Source of the DNA: Warburgia ugandensis | Taxonomy: Eukaryota > Streptophyta > Magnoliopsida > Canellales > Canellaceae | Assembly (NCBI GenBank): GCA_035236585.1 | Contig: CP141133.1 | Span: forward strand, 45,711,729 to 45,775,728 | Reading direction: 5' to 3' | Length of the DNA: 64,000 bases | In this document: positions 1 through 12,335 of the stretch, piece after piece | Layout: the number at the start of each line of letters is the position of its first letter | Numbering within the stretch: the first letter of the stretch is position 1 | Translations under genes and position numbers: made by a program | Notes under the pieces: generated by a model | The model's database searches: none | What the model saw: only the letters and a program-made list of their open reading frames with translations | Told to the model about the DNA's origin: nothing

Positions 1-276
1 TGCAATTAGATTCTACTCAAAAAATAGAATCCAATGCCTCAAAGAACGCCAAAAACAGAGTTCGTATGAAAAAGTTACGGCCGTTTAAAGATTAGGGGCA
101 ATTTTATAATTTGTATTTAAAAATGAAAAAGGACGAAAACCGCAGGGGGTCGTTTTGATAACGGCACCCCCCATTGTCTTCCTCCTCCAGCAGCTTCCAG
201 AGGCTTCCACCACCGCCTCTGAAAGGTGGCAAAAAAAATGGCGACACCGCCATTGGTAGCACCGCCTTTCACCCTC

Positions 277-285
277 TATAAAAAA
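277..285 (+). promoter_or_regulatory. TATA box of LTR-1
   Basis: TATAAAAAA follows the conserved U3 stretch with 'gataacggcacccccc' near 156-172. It precedes a pyrimidine-rich stretch, as expected for the start of the element's transcript near 305-320. The same order (ATAATGGCACCCC-like box, then TATA box, then C/T-rich leader) is seen in the other Tekay-type LTRs of the window. Confidence 0.6.
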
Positions 286-2412
286 CCCCTCTCCCTCTTC
301 CTCCGATCATCTCCTCTTCCATGTCTCTGGCTATCGAGCTAGGGTTTACAGAAAAATCTGAAAACCCTCATTTGGTTTTCCCTACAAGTTCTGACCAGGC
401 CCGAGTCATCCCTATAGGCCGTCCATTCCCCTCTCTTCACCTCCCCTCTTCTTCCTCTTGTCTCATCAGAAGTTGGGGTTTTTCCCCCCTTCTTCGTGGT
501 TTCCGGCGACAAGGAGTTTCAAAGCAGAAAAGGGTGCACCTCCAGCGAGGGGTCCCCTCCTAGAAGACCCAGGTAAGCTCCTCTTTCCCCTCTTTATTTT
601 TCCTTTCTTCCAAGCTAGATCCGTGCTGGATCTAGCGTTTCTCGGCCGAAAGACACTCCGGGGAAAGCCGGGTTCCATCCGGCTCTGTGCGAACCAGAGG
701 CGTCCTAGGGACAGGTTCCGGGCGTGTGATAGTGCGTGCACGGTCCTTGGTACTGCCTTTGGGTGTGCGCGACATGGGGCACGGGTCTTGGCTCACCGGG
801 ACACATGGGCGTTCCGAGAGCCGAGACGCACGTGCCTGGAGCTGAGGACTCGCTCGTGTGACGCTCTCTGGAACATGCACTATAGTGCGTAGCTTGGGCA
901 TGCGCATGCACACGTGAGGCTGTCGCGGTTCGACCGGGACGCGCAGGTATCTTAGGAACCGTGACGCGTAGGGCCGCATAGACGAATCTGGTTCGTCTGT
1001 GATCGTACAATGCTAAAAATGTCATTTCAGGAGCTGTAGGACTTCGATTGACGATCCGAAAGAACCATTGCGTCTGTATGAACGACACGGACCTAATGAG
1101 ACTATAAAATTAGGACTATAGGAAAAATTATAGAGTCTAACCATTGAATAGTAGATCCATATCATAGGATATAGCCTGACACTGTATTAGGCAAGGACCT
1201 ATGGACCCTAAAAGGCAGATCTAGCCATTAATCTAGCGATTTAAGTAGTAATTTCTAAATGGATCGAAATTGATAAGGACTCCTTGTTATCCATTCATAT
1301 CCAGGATTTTATAAATGAGACCCAGGGTCGGGTTGAGTAATGAAGGGCGCGACTCCAGGAAACTTCAAGGTAGGTAGTCTGATGCTACTATGTTTTTCCA
1401 AATATACTTAAATTGTAGGTGGTTTGATACTGCTACATCTTTAACGCATCTTAAACTCAGACTTGTTTTATTATCGTGATTCGCATGCTTTTATATGTTC
1501 TTATGTTCTTACGTGGACTTGTCATCATGATTTATATCTTTGAAAGCACTTGCCTCTATCATCATATTTAGCATGTTTTTTGAGATGTGATGTTTTTACT
1601 TGTCTTCATATTTCATGGCTTTGAAGGCAAGATTAGCATAAACGAATTACATGCATTGCTCGCATGGTTAAAAAGAAATGCATAAATTGCATGATTCGAT
1701 AATTGAGATTGGATATATATGTTTTTAGTGGGCAGATCACCGGATGAGGCAGTCCACGGTGGGCACTATGTTGAGGGGTACGGGTTTGGCCTCCTGGCCT
1801 CTGCCACCAAAAAAGGTGGATGGTATCACTGCCAAAAACGGCATTGTCCCTTCCCTGCCTGCAGTGGTAAATAGGGACGGCCACTGGAGTGTTCATGGCA
1901 CCCTTTTGGGGACATATCCATAGTCGCTGTGGAGGCTATGGTGGGTAGGTCTCTAGATACCGGAGCCACACGAGTTAGCTGTGTGCTGGTTGTGAGCATA
2001 GTGACCCTATGATTTCGGTGTGATTGATATGCATATAGCATTGAGATGATCGTATACGAGTACTCATGACCAGTTGGAGTGACATGTACGCCGAGAGACT
2101 CATGTGCATGATACTAGCATATGTTTGAATGATGACTATTTTAAGATTTTCATGAGTATTCTATGTGACTCGCTGGTTTGATGCATTTGCCGAAATCTTC
2201 GTATATGGACCTATTGATTTCTAATTCAATCGTATTCATATGACGTGATTTGTATACGGATTCCATGATTGAAATCGCATCAATAAGTTTATGTTTTATG
2301 CATAACTATGCATGCTTACACAAAATAAATCATTGATGTTTTACATAAAAAGCTCTTGGAATCATGCATGAAGCATACCTTGTTTTCAAAATAGTAATAT
2401 TAGATGACCTAC

Positions 2413-2431
2413 TGAGTATGAGAAATACTCA
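2413..2431 (+). other. Conserved LTR hairpin, LTR-1
   Basis: TGAGTAT / ATACTCA form a perfect 7-bp stem around a 5-base loop, about 395 bp before the LTR end. It is the counterpart of hairpins in seven other Tekay-type LTRs of this window and shares the leading CTGAG. Confidence 0.6.
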
Positions 2432-2825
2432 CCCGAATATATTATTTTTCCAGATTAGCTCCACACAGAATTAGAAGAAGCATCAGGAATATGTTCATGC
2501 AACGATCAAGTGACTGATGAGAAGACAAGCATGAATGTATGTAAACACTTTAACCTATGGACATGTATCTATATTTATTTATAGTTGGGCTGTGAGCTGT
2601 GACTGGATAGACTTGGGAAGACATTTATGATTACAATATTTTTCAAAACTACTTTGATTGTTGTGAAAGCAAATGACACTCGGGGTTTCCAAAATGAGTT
2701 TAAATGAAATGATTTTTCTGCTGCATTGCATTATTTTTATAAAATGGTTTTCAAATAGGGATGCATCCCACCTTAGGAAGTAGATATTGCATTTAAAAAT
2801 GAATGGGAAAACCCAGGTCGTCACA

Positions 2826-3753
2826 TCTTCTTCTCTGTGTCTCTCTTAGGCTTGGTCTATGATTGGTAACTTGGTACTTGATGTGCCTGCATAGCACTAA
2901 AGGGCCTCTTGCCCTTAGTGGGCTGGTATGCGTTCCCTGTAGTTCTGAGGGAGTTCTCCAACATGGAGGCCATGTCTGCTGCATCTCTCACAGTAGTAGG
3001 TCGGGAAGTAATCACTCGATCTCTCAACTAGGGTGTCATTCCATTCACGAATCTATCTGTTGTCTCCTTGTCTGAGGCAAGTGTGGCAGGAGTAAACCTC
3101 CTTAGTCGAGTAAATCAGTTCAGGTACTGCTAAACCGTCATGTCTCTTTGCTCCAAGGTGGAAAACTCTCTCTTTAGTGATTGTAATGCATGGGGTGGAA
3201 AGTACTAAGTATCTAAAGCCTGTTTAAAGGCTATCCATGTCATCGTCTCTGTAGGATCTGGTCGTGTAAGTGTAAAGGTCTGTCACCAAAAGCCTGCCTC
3301 AACCTTCAGCAAGTAGGCAGCTACTCAGACTTGATCCTCTGGTTCAATCTTCATAGCTTCAAATGTCCTTTCTGCCTCGAATAGCCATCGCTCAGCCTCC
3401 TCGGTATCACCATATCCATAGAAAGGTGGCACCCTCTTTTGGAATCTTTCTAATAGTTTATCTGACTTCTTCGGATCACTAGCAACATCACCCTCCGTAG
3501 TCTTATGTGCTGGTGGTTCCTGTACGGGGTGGGTGGAATGAACAGATGAGTCCATCAGTGCCACTGGATGCAGTGTGACAGGGTTAGGGTTCACGACCTG
3601 AATGACAGTCAGAACTTGCTGCTATATGAACAGTATTAGCCCTAACATTACCTTGTTCACCAACTCGGTATCATGATCCCCTTGATTAGAGGACTCATCA
3701 GGTGGGGTAACTGGTGTAGCAGGGGTAGAACTTGTCCTTCTTCGAGGAGCCAT
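2826..3753 (-). pseudogene. gag remnant of Tekay element
   Basis: On the minus strand an ATG at 3753 opens a protein beginning MAPRRRTSS. A typical Ty3 gag core lies between about 3590 and 3330, with the motifs PFYGYGDTEEAERWL and FEAMKIEPEDQV, followed by more gag-like sequence down to the LTR-1 junction at 2826. Gag proteins of this family form the particle that packages the element's RNA. The reading frame is broken at several places and no protease or polymerase is present in the window. Assignment to Ty3 gag is firm; the Tekay clade rests on the LTR and primer site. Confidence 0.75.
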
Positions 3754-3877
3754 CTATTAAAGATTTAAATACCACTAAGTGTAAGTTCTTCTCTCCTAGT
3801 TGCCCTTCAACTACAATTTATGGATTATTACCCACATATAAATAAACATTTGTAAAGATTATGATGGAGTAGACTGG

Positions 3878-3889
3878 GCTCTGATACCA
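3878..3889 (-). promoter_or_regulatory. Primer binding site (initiator tRNA-Met type)
   Basis: On the minus strand TGGTATCAGAGC lies two bases after the LTR end. This is the common plant primer site matching the 3' end of methionine tRNA, where reverse transcription of this kind of element starts. Confidence 0.85.
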
Positions 3890-4386
3890 ATTGTAACACC
3901 CTGGTTTTTATTTATTTATAATAATAATAATAATAATCGTAGTCGGTATCCCATGTTAAAAACTTTATATTAATTATTTTATTAAAACATTTATTGAAAA
4001 CCTTCGGGTGTTATTTTCTTTTTCCAAAATATCATGATTATAAATTTAAAACATAATTAAATTTTTGTAGCGATATAATTGAAACAATACACATGTTAAA
4101 CCAATGTCAAAATCATCGGCGCCTTTATTTTCAAAACAATAATTATCCAAAACACAATAATAATGTGGCCCAGGGTCTATCCATCATAACATCCCATCTA
4201 AATGTCCATAATATGTATAACTATCTTAATTGAATCCATAAAATAAAAGTATACAGTCCATAAAGAAAGTCATGTGGGAATCCATTTATTAACTCACGTC
4301 AGTCTATGAGTCAAAGTAAAGGAAATCTCCCACTGCTATCACGGTCTCTCAACGGTCTTGCCCTTCTTGCTGTTGCGTTTGAGATC

Positions 4387-4415
4387 TAAGGCATTGCAAA
4401 CAAAGCAATGCCTCA
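4387..4415 (-). other. Conserved LTR hairpin, minus-strand Tekay LTR
   Basis: In element direction TGAGGCATTGC pairs with GCAATGCCTTA across a 7-base loop: 11 pairs, one of them G-T. It follows a small stem CAAGC/GCTTG. Confidence 0.7.
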
Positions 4416-6622
4416 GCAAGCTATTGCTTGTGTAGGTACATAGACAATTAATGTAATAAAGATGGAATATATGAATAACAGTGGCAATAAAATAAAAAGA
4501 TCTATTATCTATGAAAATAAAATCATTATAACTCATGCCAACATAGTATCAAATTATCAAGTACAATAAAACATGCATCTCAGGGATTTAAAACATGATA
4601 TGATCAATGTAAATGAGCATACAATAATAACAGGGCACCCTATGGTACATGGGTCCCATGAGCGTCTCATACACTCGTATCATTGATCATGAGTACTCAT
4701 ATCCAACCTTTGAGTGTCGTCACACCCAGGCATACAATCACATCTCCATGCTCATCATGCAAGCATACAGAATAAGAGTATGGATCGTCATGCCGCAGTG
4801 GCAACCCTTCAGGGTCTCAACCACCGCCGCTCCCCATCGACACCATAACGGGAGACTTAGCGTCCGTTCCCATGGAAAGGCCCGGACTAGTAGTGTGGAC
4901 TATCCATGTTACCAATCCCTACCGAAAGCCATCTATGGGCAGGTGTCTATCATATCACAATCACATCACATCACAAATCTTAGAGGTGGGTGGCCAGCCC
5001 ACTCCCTCCTAGCATGACATCCACCGGGTGAGAGCACCTGCCATAAAACACAAAACACAAAAATCATGTATGTTGAAAAACCAGGAGCACTCGTGGCTCG
5101 CAATCCCTAAGGCATGCCCCTCATCCCGGGGTTAGCCTCTAAAAGGACCAGCCACCAAGCCTCCATTTTCCTTTCTCATGAAAACCCATTAGTTTCAGTG
5201 ATGCAATAAGGAAGATCATTTCTATTTATGCATAATTAGCTAATATTAATCTCATGAAACCATCAGTCATAAAGACATTCAATACATGATTGAAATCAAA
5301 GAGCAATCATAGCATAAAACTCTAAATCTCACAAAATCATTGACTAATAATAAGTGCAATTTAAATCACAATCACTCATGATGCTATGATAATGCAAGGT
5401 TTTAAAATCAAAACAAAATATTAAATGTCGTCATCTACCTTGATGTGAGATCACTCAACTCGAGTGTATAATCCCCTTCTCTTATATGTTCAAATGTACC
5501 TGTGAGTAGCGCAATTCTATTTTGTGTTATTTATCTCATCATAAGGGGTCTATGGTTATCCAACCATTGGATTATCCTCTAAGATCTTTAGTTATGATTT
5601 GGTTCTTAACTTTAGTCCAATTTCATGTTCATCTATTTGTTTTTGTGTGTCTCTAATGTTTATTCCTAAATCTGATGGTCAGATCATCCTCAGATCAACA
5701 ATTTCCCAAGATCTTGGTTAGATCAATGGTCTAGATCAATTTATAGAATAATTACATCTAATTTACTCCTCTTTCCCTTCTTTAGTATCATATATTTTCT
5801 ATTTGTTCAAGTTCTAGGGCTTGATAGCCCTTTGATCAGCCGGATCTAAGTTATTGGATACTATTTTATAATTTTTCTAAATTAAAAGTGGTTAATAGTA
5901 AGTTTTTAAGTTAAATCTAGGTCTGCATCGTCAAGACGATTGGAACGGATGTTTTTGATTGTGATTTGGACCTCTGCACCTCCCAAAATCAAGTTTTTTG
6001 TGAAAATACTTCATAAATTAATATTATTAATTTATAGGGGGTCAGGCGGTGCATCGGTTTACATTGGGTTACACCGGCGTGACTCGGGAACCGACATCAG
6101 GGAAGACGACGGAAGTCCGGTCGTCGCACCCTTTTGCTCAGAATTTCATGTATTTTCCATTTTCAATACTTCTTTGGCTTGATTTTGCCAAAAACTAAGG
6201 TTTTTATTTGATTTTTCACATGTTTCTAAGACTTTCCTAGGTACGGTTTTTCATGATTTTCAGCGTCACCAGCCGTTGGATCTCCCTCAAATTTAAAGGG
6301 TTTGTTTGTGGGTCCCTTATGGCCTAGATGGATGGTTGGATCTCTATTTTAATGATGTTTTATCAACCTATTTATGTTCCAATAGTAAAGTATACAGGCT
6401 TCCAGGAAAAACGACAAACCCTCATCGTTTCTCCCGATTTCCATGCACGCCTGTGCTATGTACACTACATATGAATAAGGGGATTAGAGGGTTGGGGCTT
6501 ACCTCAAACTATTGAGCGATTGTTGATGTTGTTGGATCCCTAGTCACAGAAAAAATGTGACTTTTTTGCAAAGGCTAGGGTTTAGGGAAAAAATTGCAAT
6601 GGAGAAGATGGTGATAAGGGCC

Positions 6623-6626
<4 letters not shown>

Positions 6627-6698
<72 letters not shown>
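6627..6698. repeat. GA/CT microsatellite
   Basis: About 36 uninterrupted GA units on the plus strand, lying just downstream of the promoter region of the minus-strand Tekay LTR. Confidence 0.95.
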
Positions 6699-6700
<2 letters not shown>

Positions 6701-7033
6701 GTGTTGGAGAGGGAGAAGGGAAACTCTTCCCTTATACACCTCCCTCTGACGATTTTTTCAATGAAAACGTCGAATCTAATAAGGAAAGGTGGAAAGGGGT
6801 GTCATTATCAAAATTGCCCATGTATTTCAAGTTCTGCCAAATTACCAAACTGCCCTTACAACTTCAACGGCTCATAACTTTTTCGTTTGAGCTCCGTTTT
6901 CTTCGTTCTTTATGTCGTTGGAATTCTATTGACATGCACTTTCTAGTTTTCAGGACCAAATTCTATACATAAGATTTTTAGTTTAATTTATTTATTTTAT
7001 CACTAATTTAGGATTAAAATTGAGGATATTACA

Positions 7034-8224
7034 CGCTGGCATCACTGCATCAACCAGACACATCATTGCACAAAGCCAACTGACAATCCCTCTTCTCCCT
7101 TCTTCTCTCTATTAGCATTGAGGTGCAACCTCCTTCTCCCAACCACTGACATCTTCGTCGGTTTCTCCCCTTTGCTCTGTCTCACTTTCTCCCTCCTCCT
7201 ATCTTCGTCGGTCTCCACCAGCCAGCATCCAGTCACCAACCAAAAGGCTCCCTCATTGCTTGCAAAATGCCAGAACCCGTAGCTACTTGCACTCTTCACT
7301 AGCTCATCTTTCTTCTTTGTTCTCTCCAGCCATCCCCAGCTCTGGCATCATCTCTGTTCACCGGTCAGCCTAGAGGCAAAACCCAAGTTGAATTTTCCTC
7401 TGTATTTCCCTCCTTTTCTTCTCCTCCCCCCTCCTTTCTTCTCTTCTTCTCCATCTCCTCCTCTGGTTTCCTCTTCCTTTCCCTCCAGTTTCCCTGTTTT
7501 TGTTTAATTTTGAATTTTTTCTAAAAATTCCATTTTGCCCTTCCATATTTGAGTTAATCCCATCTATGTCCTCATTCTAATTCCCTCTATCCCTATCTAT
7601 TCTAGTTTTATTTTATCTTCATTCTGCTTATCTAGGAACTATCCAATCTAAGCCAGATCAATTAAGGCTTAACCCAATCAATGGGTTAGCCTTAAACAAC
7701 AAAAAGCATTCAATTTCTCCTCTGTTTCTTATTTGATTTTAAATTAACTTTTAGATTTCATTCTTAGGACATCCCTGAACTTAATTAACATCTTTGATCT
7801 TTAATCTGAAGCCCATAACTTGATCTAGACTATCCAAAACCCAAAATCACAAATTACTCCAGATCCTTACAATTTTGAAGAATTTGATAAATCCAACCAG
7901 CAAATCTTTAATCAAGAACATGCTAAATATATTGATGAAGGCTGATCAATTCCAAGAAGACCAAATTTGAAGAAATTGACAGTGATTACGCTAGGGAAGT
8001 AAATTTTTCTTATTATTTAGTTTAATTTTCTTTATTCTAGAACTGAAAATTCTGTAATTTTTATAAGTTGATTATATATGAACTTTGATTCCAATTCTAG
8101 TAATTATTATCAATTAAATTTTATCTAAACTCCCACTTTTTAAAGAAAGTCCATGAGGGATCTATTCGTACTTGCATTAGCTATACTACAATAGCCCGTG
8201 CACTTGCAATAAAACAAATCAACA
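7034..8224 (-). repeat. 3' LTR of Athila fossil (partial)
   Basis: Starts (minus strand) at 8224 with TGTTGATTTG followed by the block GTGCACGGGCTATTGTAGTA. It matches the start of the LTR at 14496. About 1.2 kb is present before the Tekay element begins at 7033; the remainder should lie left of the window. It is AT-rich in the part next to 8224 and C/T-rich (plus strand) at 7080-7500, with no gene in it. Confidence 0.7.
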
Positions 8225-9574
8225 TTTGGTTAATGAAGGGTAGAGAAAAGTGATCTTTCCTTGTAATTGTGTTCAACTTTTGATAGTCAATACAAACTCT
8301 CCACCTGGTGGTCATGCGAGAGGATACTAACTCATTGTCCTCATTTTTGACTACTGTGATCCTGGAATTTCTTAGGTACAACTTGAACGAGGCTAACCCA
8401 AGTACTATCAAAGAGATGGGGTTTAGTCATTTTTGGGTTTTCCTAAAAGGTTTTGCATTTTCTACTAGATGTATCTTATGCATGTATACGGCTGGACTTA
8501 TCCCTTTTATGTCTACTATCGTCCACCCTAGAGCAGTTTTATGTTCCTTAAGAACATCTAAAAGCTTACCCTCCTATTCTTTATTTAAGTATGATTCTAT
8601 TATTATAGGTAAGGTTTCATCTAGGCCTAAGTATGAATATTTCAAGTTGTCAGGTAAGGGTTTTAGGTCCAGAGATGGTGGTTGCACTATTGAGGGTGTG
8701 TGGATAGATTTAGAAGGTGGGAGTGATTCCACATAAGGACCCCCACTTGGAGGTATCCATGATTGGTGCAACATCTAAAAGATTGTTTACCTCCTCAATA
8801 GACTTGTCTATATCAAATTCTCCATTAAAGTGCACGAGACAAGCCTCTAGTGAGTTAGAGATGGACAATGGTGGAAGAATCTCATTAATTAGACTCTCAA
8901 TCAAATTAACATCACAGGAATCATCGAGGTCTAAATGTTGTTGATCGGCATTAAAGACATTAAGCTCAACCTTCATGTTGTTGAACGTCAGTTTCATTAC
9001 ACCATTCCTATAGTTAATAATGCCGTTGGATGTTGCCAAGAATGGATGTCCAAGGATGAATGGGATCCGACTATCAGGATCAAATACAGGTTGGGTGTCT
9101 AGTATAATGAAATCAACAGGATAATAAAACTTATCCACTTGTATCAACACATCTTCAACTAGACCATGAAGTATTTTGACTGATTTATCAGCTAATTACA
9201 GCGTGGTAGTGGTTGATTAAAAACTCATAGAGTTTTAGTTGCTCATAGACAAAGTATGGCAACAAGTTAACACTAGCCCCTAAGTTAAGAAGTGCCCTAT
9301 CTATGACATGATCTATAATGATACAAGTGATTGTAGGACATCCTGGGTCTCTAAACTTTGGTAGGGTCTTGTGTTGAATCAAAGAGCTTACTTGCTCGGT
9401 GAGGAAAGCTTTCTTTGGTACATTCACCTTTCTTTTTCTTGTGCAAAGCTCTTTTAAGAACTTGGCATAGGCATGGATGTCTTTAATTGGATTGAGCAAT
9501 GGTATATTGATTTGTACATCTTTAAATACTTTCATTAACTCATTGAAGTTTGTTCCCTTCCTAGCTTTGTTCAA
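8225..9574 (-). pseudogene. Protease and start of reverse transcriptase, Athila fossil
   Basis: Read on the minus strand: first the aspartic-protease region (about 9370-9190, motif LGASVNLLPYFVYEQL), then the linker with YSYLGLDETLPIII (about 8600). The conserved reverse-transcriptase opening WRVCIDYQKLNTITRKDHF follows near 8300-8250. The protease would cut the polyprotein and the reverse transcriptase would copy the RNA, but this copy is broken and holds only these parts. Athila membership follows from the close match to the better preserved plus-strand copy. Confidence 0.75.
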
Positions 9575-11211
9575 TAATTAGGGAAAAGGGGCTTTAGGAA
9601 CATAGGGTGCCTCCACTATAGGTTCTACAGGATTTTTCTATCTTTTCTCTTTTTCCTATGTTTTAGTTGCCTCTTTCTCCTTTATAATTTCCTTAGCCTA
9701 CCCTTCTTCGTTATCGATCTGACAACTGCTCTTAAGGGTGGTTATAGACTTGGCATGCTCATGAGGGTTAAGGTTTTGAGAACTTGACCTATCTCAAATT
9801 GACCCTTGGGGTTAGAGATGGGTTGACTAAGGAACTCACCCTTTCCTCTATTATGTAGTTTAGCTGACAATGGCTTACCTACATTTCTAACTTGGCTATG
9901 GCTTGCGAGTTGGCATTCTGGAATTTGTTCAGAGCCCTTTTTGTTTCTTCATTCTATTTTGCCATAATGCTCTCAATCCTATCCTCTAAAGATGGTTTCT
10001 TTGGTTGCTAAGGTTGTTGGAAGCCAGGTGGTTGTTGAGGAACTATAGGCTTAGGAGGAAAATTTTGGGTAGGGGGTTCACTAGTGGTCCCCCTTGGTGA
10101 TTATTCTTTGACTAAGAAAAATTAGGATGCCTAGCCCATCCAGGATTGTAGGTATCAGAATATGGGTTGTTGCTAGGTTGGCAATATGCTTGGTCTACAA
10201 GATATTTAGGGAATTCTTTAGTGGATTGACAAGCTGAGGTTAAATGAGTTGGACTACAACAAGTAGTGCATACCTCTTATGGAGGTTTATGGTATAATGT
10301 AGCAACTATGAAAGATTGAAACATAGTTTTAAGCTTGTCCATTCTTCCACCTAATTTTTCAACGACAAAGTCGAGCTTATGGAATAGAGCAGTATGCACT
10401 CCTATCTCATAGAGACCCCCTTTCTTAGTGGGTTGGTTGGTTCTTTCTCTCCTATTTGATAATCTGATTATTAAGAATTATCGGCCACTGTCTAAAAGAA
10501 TTCCCATGCCTCACTTTCATCCTTTAGCATGAGGGTCCCTCCACTCACTACATCTATTATTTGTCTATTTTGAGGTATCAATGCCTCATCGAAGTATTAA
10601 ACCTGCTGCCATTTCTCAAATCCATGATGAGGGCATTTTTACAGCAGTTCATTCCACCATTCCCAACATTCGTAACATTGCTCATCATCCCTTTGTTGAA
10701 AATTGATAATTTCACAATGAAGGGCACTTGTTTTGTGAACAAGGAAGAACTTGTTCAAAAACTTCTTAGACAATCGGTCCCATGTATGTACGGAACCTAC
10801 CTCCAAGGAATTAAGCCATGACTTGGCTTTGTCCTTAAGTGAGAATGGGAATAGCCTATGCCTAAAAGAATCATCCCAAACATTTTGGAATCTAAATGTG
10901 GCACTAATATCAAGGAACTCCTAGATATGTAGGTAGGCGTCTTCTTGGTCTTGACCATAAAAAGTAGGTAGTAATTGAATGACTTTCGGCTTTAACTCGA
11001 AGTGGTCAGCATTTATGGGAGGTAAAGCTATGCAGGATCGGGTATTAAGTTGTAGAAGTGCATAGAAATCTCTAATTGTTTTATGCTTGACCTCTGTTGG
11101 TGGTTCAACCATGGGAATAGGAACTAGGTATCTTTCCCCTTGTTGTCGGATGCATTGAATCTCTGGGTTTAAAGGTATTGACTTTGGGTTGTGAGTTCGA
11201 CACATTTGCAT
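9575..11211 (-). pseudogene. gag remnant, Athila fossil
   Basis: The start at 11211 (MQMCRTHNPKSIPLNPEIQ) is followed by the gag core (FYALLQLNTRSC, QLLPTFYGQDQEDAYLHI), typical of plant Athila gag. Further on (lower coordinates) the weak remnants match the plus-strand copy: the stretch with GIDTSK-like sequence near 10550 and the Q/P-rich stretch near 10000-10080. The frame is heavily broken. Plus-strand open frames here are mirror images with no family match. Confidence 0.65.
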
Positions 11212-12311
11212 AAACTAACCTAATCCAAAATGTCCTAATCTAAATGTTGACTCTAACTCTACGTGATGCACAAACAAGTGGCATAGTCAAACAATCCTTA
11301 TGCTATAAGCAATATTTTGACTTTCTTGAATTTGTGTGGGGACAATGCTTTTGAATTAGCCTAATCTAGCACTCCTCCTCTCCTTCAGATTTGACTATTG
11401 CTTACCAATTAGGTTCTATGCAAGGTGGTTAATACAATCCTCGTGTAAGGAGGCCTTTAGACCACAACAAACGTCAATAGAAGGCATGGGAAAATTACTT
11501 GGATTTTAAGACACCTATTGTAACCACAATGCTCAAAAGCCACTGGAGTGATAATAGATCGCTTCTTAATAAGAAGGTCCTACGAGCATGTAATGGCCCT
11601 ATAGGTCTCTTCTAATTGATTGTAGATTAATTTGAAAGGTGCGGTTGTGCGCTTGAGTTGATTATCCTATGTGGGCCAAGAAGTGGTGATGAAATTCACC
11701 CTTGATCTTGTGGGGTCGGGTGCCCTTAATAATTAATTTTCACTTTTCATGGTAGTTCGATCAACATATATATCACCTTAAAGCAATAGACGTGCCCTAA
11801 GAATGCAACTAAAATAATAAACTAATGTAAAATCCAAAAAATGCAACAATTATCAAAGGTGCTTTCTACATGCAATTATACTACCAAATAATGCAAAATT
11901 ATTCTAAATGCAAATCATAATCTAAAAAATAAAAAGAGTGAGGGAAACTTACATTGAGGTTTCTGATGAAGATCAAGTATGGGTCATCTTGTCCCACACT
12001 TGTCCTGTATTATACAACCCTTTAAAAATTGAAATGGAAATTGAAAATTACAAAGATCCTCCCTACAAGATTCACTCAAAATAAAAGGAAAATCGTAATC
12101 TAGGAAAGTAGGGAAATTTCTATTTTGATTAAGATCTACTTGCCATTTCCTCCACTTTTTGATTTCCAGAAAAAGAAAGATAGAAATAAGTACCAAATTT
12201 CAGAAACATGGTGATTATGTACTAAAAAAAAATAAAAAATTTTATTATATATTTTTAGATTTTTTGGGTTTTTGGATTTTTAATTAAAATTTATGGAAAC
12301 TCCATTGCAGG
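11212..12311 (-). other. Athila untranslated leader between primer site and gag
   Basis: About 1.1 kb without coding signal. It is AT-rich near the primer site. A leader of this length between primer site and gag is usual for Athila. I see no separate gene in it. Confidence 0.5.
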
Positions 12312-12329
12312 TCCCCAGCAATGGTGCTA
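12312..12329 (-). promoter_or_regulatory. Primer binding site, tRNA-Asp type
   Basis: The minus strand reads TAGCACCATTGCTGGGGA, a slightly decayed match to TGGCGCCGTTGCCGGGGA, the aspartate-tRNA primer site common in plant Ty3 elements of the Athila/Tat lineage. It lies six bases inside the LTR end at 12336. Confidence 0.8.
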
Positions 12330-12335
12330 AAAACT

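Larger units (their letters stand above)
1..2825 (+). mobile_element. Tekay/Del-type Ty3 LTR (LTR-1), 5' end outside window
   Basis: A long terminal repeat in plus orientation. Its first bases match an internal part of the complete solo LTR at 36795-40247 (about 150 bp from that LTR's start), so roughly 140 bp lie left of the window. It has a TATA box near 277, a GC-rich stretch at about 640-980, an AT-rich second half, a hairpin at 2413-2431 and the family's CA-ending terminus (GGTCGTCACA) at 2825. It interrupts the gag of the minus-strand Tekay element that follows. No primer site follows 2825, so it is either a solo LTR or the 3' LTR of an element lying to the left. It has no coding role; the open frames inside it are chance. 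Confidence 0.75.
2826..7033 (-). mobile_element. Tekay-type Ty3 retrotransposon, 5' part (fossil)
   Basis: Read on the minus strand this holds the 5' LTR (7033-3892), a methionine-tRNA primer site, a leader and part of gag, which is cut at 2826 by the plus-strand LTR-1. The rest, if it survives, lies left of the window. The LTR's outer end at 7033 abuts Athila LTR sequence, so this element inserted into the Athila 3' LTR. The copy is broken, with several breaks in gag alone. Long LTRs of 3 kb or more, the tRNA-Met primer site and the gag motifs point to the Tekay/Del clade of chromoviruses. Confidence 0.75.
3892..7033 (-). repeat. 5' LTR of minus-strand Tekay element
   Basis: A 3142-bp LTR that starts TGTAATATCC at 7033 and ends CCAGGGTGTTACA at 3892 (minus strand). 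In element direction it has the U3 block around 6780-6800 (gataatgacacccc), a CT dinucleotide run and then AT-rich sequence. The hairpin at 4387-4415 lies about 500 bp before the end. The primer site follows directly, which identifies it as a 5' LTR rather than a solo LTR. Confidence 0.8.

Noticed and set aside
321-1088. Overlapping open frames of 80-144 codons on both strands in the GC-rich part of LTR-1
   Set aside because: They lie in an LTR leader with high GC, overlap each other on both strands and match no protein family I know.
8308-8944. Plus-strand frames of 142 and 75 codons
   Set aside because: Mirror images of the Athila protease/reverse-transcriptase region on the minus strand, with the same shadow seen at 59505-59759 in the other copy.
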